From positions 4,679,039-4,743,038 of the forward strand of contig NZ_KB912942.1 in NCBI RefSeq assembly GCF_000383915.1: DNA of 64,000 nucleotides, written 5' to 3'. How positions within the stretch are numbered: the stretch's first letter is position 1; each line of letters starts with the position of its first letter. The notes below the pieces were generated by a model that searched no databases, was not told the origin of the DNA, and saw only the letters and a program-made list of their open reading frames with translations. Both the position numbers and the translations under genes were made by a program. Positions 62,052 to 64,000 of this stretch are shown here, in pieces. This DNA comes from Amycolatopsis benzoatilytica AK 16/65 (GTDB lineage Bacteria; Actinomycetota; Actinomycetes; Mycobacteriales; Pseudonocardiaceae).

Positions 62052-62659
62052 TGTTCTGTCCCCTTCACGTACTGCCTCGTTCCCAACACCCAGAAAGACG
62101 TGCGGCCAACGCGGCAGTTCACCGGCCGGGACCGGCACTGCCCGTTCGGGCAGAAACCTGCGTCCGGACGCAACCGTGCACGAAGACGGTGCTGCTCCTC
62201 GGCCGTTGCGAGATCACCCCGGTGCTCACCGCCTACCAGGGCCGTGATCGAGCGCTGCAGCAAACGTCGTCGGTGCCAAGCGTGGTGCTGCCTTGATCGC
62301 CCTCACCGGCCCGGCGTTATCGACACCCCGACCTTGACCGCGGTGAGCCCGCAGACCGAGCATCGCCGGATCATTCGCGCAGACAACGGAAGACCTGCCG
62401 TGCGATTCAGGCCGTTGCGGGATGCCCAGCCCCAGCTCTGATGCGGCGGCTGCCGGAGCCGGTCCGGATCGGCCAGGATGAGCAGGCACCGAGACAGCGC
62501 GTAACCCGAACGCCAGCCGAGTCAGCGGGTCAGTCCTCAGCCAGAACCGGCATCGCGCGGCTTTGCGTTCGCAGGGCAGTCAGTCCAAGATCCCGATTCT
62601 GCTACGCATGACTGGTCGCAAGGGGAAGATGCAGCACCTGCGGACCGGCTGCCCCCGGC
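62052..62659. other. Intergenic region without a recognisable gene
   Basis: About 600 bases. Short open frames on both strands lack ribosome-binding sites, family motifs and GC-rich third positions. I see no gene here. Confidence 0.5.
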
Positions 62660-62771
62660 CGGGGCGCCGGTCGCTTCGGACGTGGCGTTCCTCGCCTCCG
62701 AGGAGGCCCGCATGATCCACGGGATCACGCTGTAGGTCGACGGCGGAATCACCACGACCCGGTTGCCCTAA
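62660..62771 (+). pseudogene. 3' end of a short-chain dehydrogenase (SDR) gene, with stop codon inside
   Basis: The frame reads SDVAFLASEEARMIHGITL, then TAG, then VDGGITTTRLP and a TAA. This is the conserved C-terminal of SDRs (VAFLASxEAxxIxGxxLxVDGG), with the TAG in place of a coding codon. Everything upstream of it is missing. It is a gene fragment, lying just before a tRNA-like 3' end. Confidence 0.7.
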
Positions 62772-62774
62772 CCA

Positions 62775-62803
62775 GCGGGTTCGAGTCCCCGATGACGCGC
62801 ACC
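62775..62803 (+). other. tRNA 3'-end-like fragment (possible attachment site)
   Basis: GGGTTCGAGTCCC (62777-62789) has the shape of a T-arm, followed by GATGACGCGCACC, like an acceptor arm. No matching 5' half was found within 80 bases upstream. It could be the duplicated attachment site of an element that integrated in a tRNA gene. Confidence 0.35.
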
Positions 62804-62839
62804 CCGGGTTGCCCGAAAGCGGCGGCCCGGGGCTTTCTT
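62802..62839 (+). terminator. Rho-independent-like terminator after the tRNA-like end
   Basis: CCCCGGG (62802-62808) pairs with CCCGGGG (62826-62832), extended inside by GCC/GGC, and is followed by CTTTCTT. It fits the end of a tRNA transcript, supporting the tRNA-derived origin of the adjacent fragment. Confidence 0.5.
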
Positions 62840-62922
62840 GCCCGGTATGACTTTTTCTGTCGCCGACTGTCCATTATGGTCTTCTGCGAACCCGGGCACG
62901 CGCGGAGACGGGCCGGGATCGT

Positions 62923-63579
62923 TCACCCGGCCATCCGGTAGCCGATGCCGCGGACGGTGTGGATCAGCACCGGATCGCGCAGCTTGCGCCTCAGACGAGC
63001 GATCACCACCTCCAGCACGTTCGACGCCGGGTCCGCGGCTTCGTCCCAGGCGTACCCCAGCAGCGCGGTGCGGGACACCGGGCGTCCGGCGGCGGTCATC
63101 AGCCGTTCCAGGACCAGGTATTCCTTGCGGGTCAACGTGAGCAGCACGCCCGCCCGGGTGACCTGGTGCCTGCCGTTGTCCAGTTCGACGTCCGCGCAGC
63201 GCAGCACGTCCGGCGGGCTGGTCAGGTCGCGGCGGCACAGCCGGCGCACCCGGGCCACCAGCTCCGGCATGGCGAACGGCTTGACCAGGTAGTCGTCGCC
63301 GAAGCGCAGGCCGTCGATCCGGTCGGCGACGCTGTCGCGCGCGGTCAGGAACAGCACTGGCATCGGCCAGTCGTTGCGGCGGCGTCCGCTCACGTACCGC
63401 AGCGCGTCGCCGGACGGCAGCATCCGGTCGAACACCGCGCAGTCGTACGGGGTCACGAACAACGCCTCGTCGGCGGCCGGCAGGTCGGACACGGTGTCGA
63501 CCGCGAACCCGGCGGCGCGGAGGGCGGCGCCCAGCGCCAAACGCAGATTCTCGTCGTCCTCAGTCACCAGCACGCGCAT
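62923..63579 (-). CDS. OmpR-type response regulator
   Basis: 218 residues from ATG 63579 (a GTG at 63588 would add 3 residues). Receiver domain: acidic pocket Asp8/Asp9, phospho-acceptor Asp51 (AVFDRMLP), Thr79 and Lys100 (DDYLVKPF). C-terminal winged helix about 125-217 with VIARLRRKL and VRGIGYRM. No histidine kinase gene is seen in the window, but one may follow the AAA gene or lie downstream. It starts close to the stop of the AAA gene. Confidence 0.88.
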   Translation of the reverse strand: MRVLVTEDDENLRLALGAALRAAGFAVDTVSDLPAADEALFVTPYDCAVFDRMLPSGDALRYVSGRRRNDWPMPVLFLTARDSVADRIDGLRFGDDYLVKPFAMPELVARVRRLCRRDLTSPPDVLRCADVELDNGRHQVTRAGVLLTLTRKEYLVLERLMTAAGRPVSRTALLGYAWDEAADPASNVLEVVIARLRRKLRDPVLIHTVRGIGYRMAG

Positions 63580-63589
63580 TCCCCGCACG

Positions 63590-64000
63590 TTAGCGTGCGG
63601 CGGCCGCCACCACGTCGTCGGCGACCAGCTTGCGCAGTTCTCCCACGTCCGGGATCCGGCCGAGCTGCCGCAACCGCCGGGACTGCGCCTTGCGCATGCC
63701 TTCGAACAACCGTCGCGCGTCCCTGGCGTTGCCGAAGTTCCGTTCGCCGGCGGCGCGCGCGAAGAACTCGATCAGCACCGGATCGGCGGCCCGGTCCAGT
63801 TCGTACTCCCCCGCCGACGCCATCCGGCCGATGATGTCCAGCAGCTCGTCGGGCGTGTAGTTCGCGAACTCGATCGTCTTGCCGTAGCGGGAAGCGAGTC
63901 CGGGGTTGGCCGACATGAACTCGGTCATCTCGTCCGTGTAGCCGGCCACGATCACCGCCACCTCGCCCCGATGGTCTTCCATCAGCTTGACGAGCATGTC
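63590..64000 (-). CDS. AAA+ ATPase, CbbX/EccA-like C-terminal part, 5' end outside window
   Basis: About 136 residues are visible. They read LVKLMEDHRGEVAVIVAGYTDEM, then SANPGLASRYGKTIEFANYTPDELL, typical of the AAA+ region after Walker B in CbbX, SpoVK-like and type VII EccA proteins. The P-loop is beyond the window edge. It ends a few bases before the response regulator start, so the two may be transcribed together. Confidence 0.8.
   Translation of the reverse strand, partial: DMLVKLMEDHRGEVAVIVAGYTDEMTEFMSANPGLASRYGKTIEFANYTPDELLDIIGRMASAGEYELDRAADPVLIEFFARAAGERNFGNARDARRLFEGMRKAQSRRLRQLGRIPDVGELRKLVADDVVAAAAR

Noticed and set aside
62700..62803. A complete tRNA gene
   Set aside because: Only T-arm and acceptor-like bases are present; no 5' acceptor half or D-arm pairing upstream.
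1..64000. CRISPR array or intact transposon
   Set aside because: No regular repeats with spacers and no full transposase with terminal repeats were found; only an IS630 fragment.

Overview
The window looks like a high-GC actinomycete chromosome, most likely from the Pseudonocardiaceae and possibly Amycolatopsis-like. The reasons are the GC-rich coding bias, a complete Mce lipid-import operon, a MshD-like (mycothiol synthase type) acetyltransferase, an NDMA-dependent alcohol dehydrogenase, a tmsA/tmsB pair for 10-methyl fatty acids, and Fis-type activators without a sigma-54 contact motif. No rRNA, intact tRNA, CRISPR array or intact insertion sequence was seen.

Layout. 1-10035 (minus): an mce operon with two YrbE permeases, an ATPase and six Mce proteins, the last cut by the window edge. 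10168-12148: a small sigma factor (minus), a decayed thioesterase, and a TetR regulator (plus). 12149-30789 (minus) plus 30861-33146 (plus): a large catabolic block with two aldehyde dehydrogenases, two cysteine-less thiolase-like proteins, a DUF35 partner, an FprB-like ferredoxin reductase, an alcohol dehydrogenase, an SCP2 protein, a P450 with its ferredoxin, a Rieske oxygenase, two reductases, two enoyl-CoA hydratases, an acyl-CoA ligase and a fused double CaiB CoA-transferase. 33147-35262: a decay zone holding a deleted GAF-Fis regulator, an IS630 fragment and a kinase fragment. 35263-37993: tmsA and tmsB. 38128-41121: a flavin monooxygenase, an alpha-toroid protein and a secreted RNase Sa-like ribonuclease. 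41261-55311: a five-gene ketone carboxylase locus of acetophenone-carboxylase type, with a CoA-transferase, a divergent activator, an AMP ligase and a true thiolase. 55466-64000: L,D-transpeptidase, epimerase, carotenoid-desaturase-like oxidoreductase, small envelope and stress genes, several gene remnants, a response regulator and the end of a CbbX-like AAA ATPase.

How the genes work together. A 21-bp palindrome with core close to CTAAYGTCGTTAG occurs five times, at the promoters of the mce operon, the sigma factor, the Rieske operon, the reductase/ligase operon and the divergent hydratase/CaiB pair. This suggests one regulon that imports a hydrophobic compound through Mce and degrades it by P450 and Rieske hydroxylation, CoA activation, hydration and probably retro-aldol side-chain cleavage. 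The substrate is not identified; a steroid, terpenoid or similar lipid fits. The second locus probably carboxylates a ketone to a 3-oxoacid, activates it with CoA and thiolyses it.

Start codons were chosen from ribosome-binding sites and ATGA/GTGA overlaps, and several are noted as uncertain. Functional names come from motifs and gene order read by eye, not from database searches.
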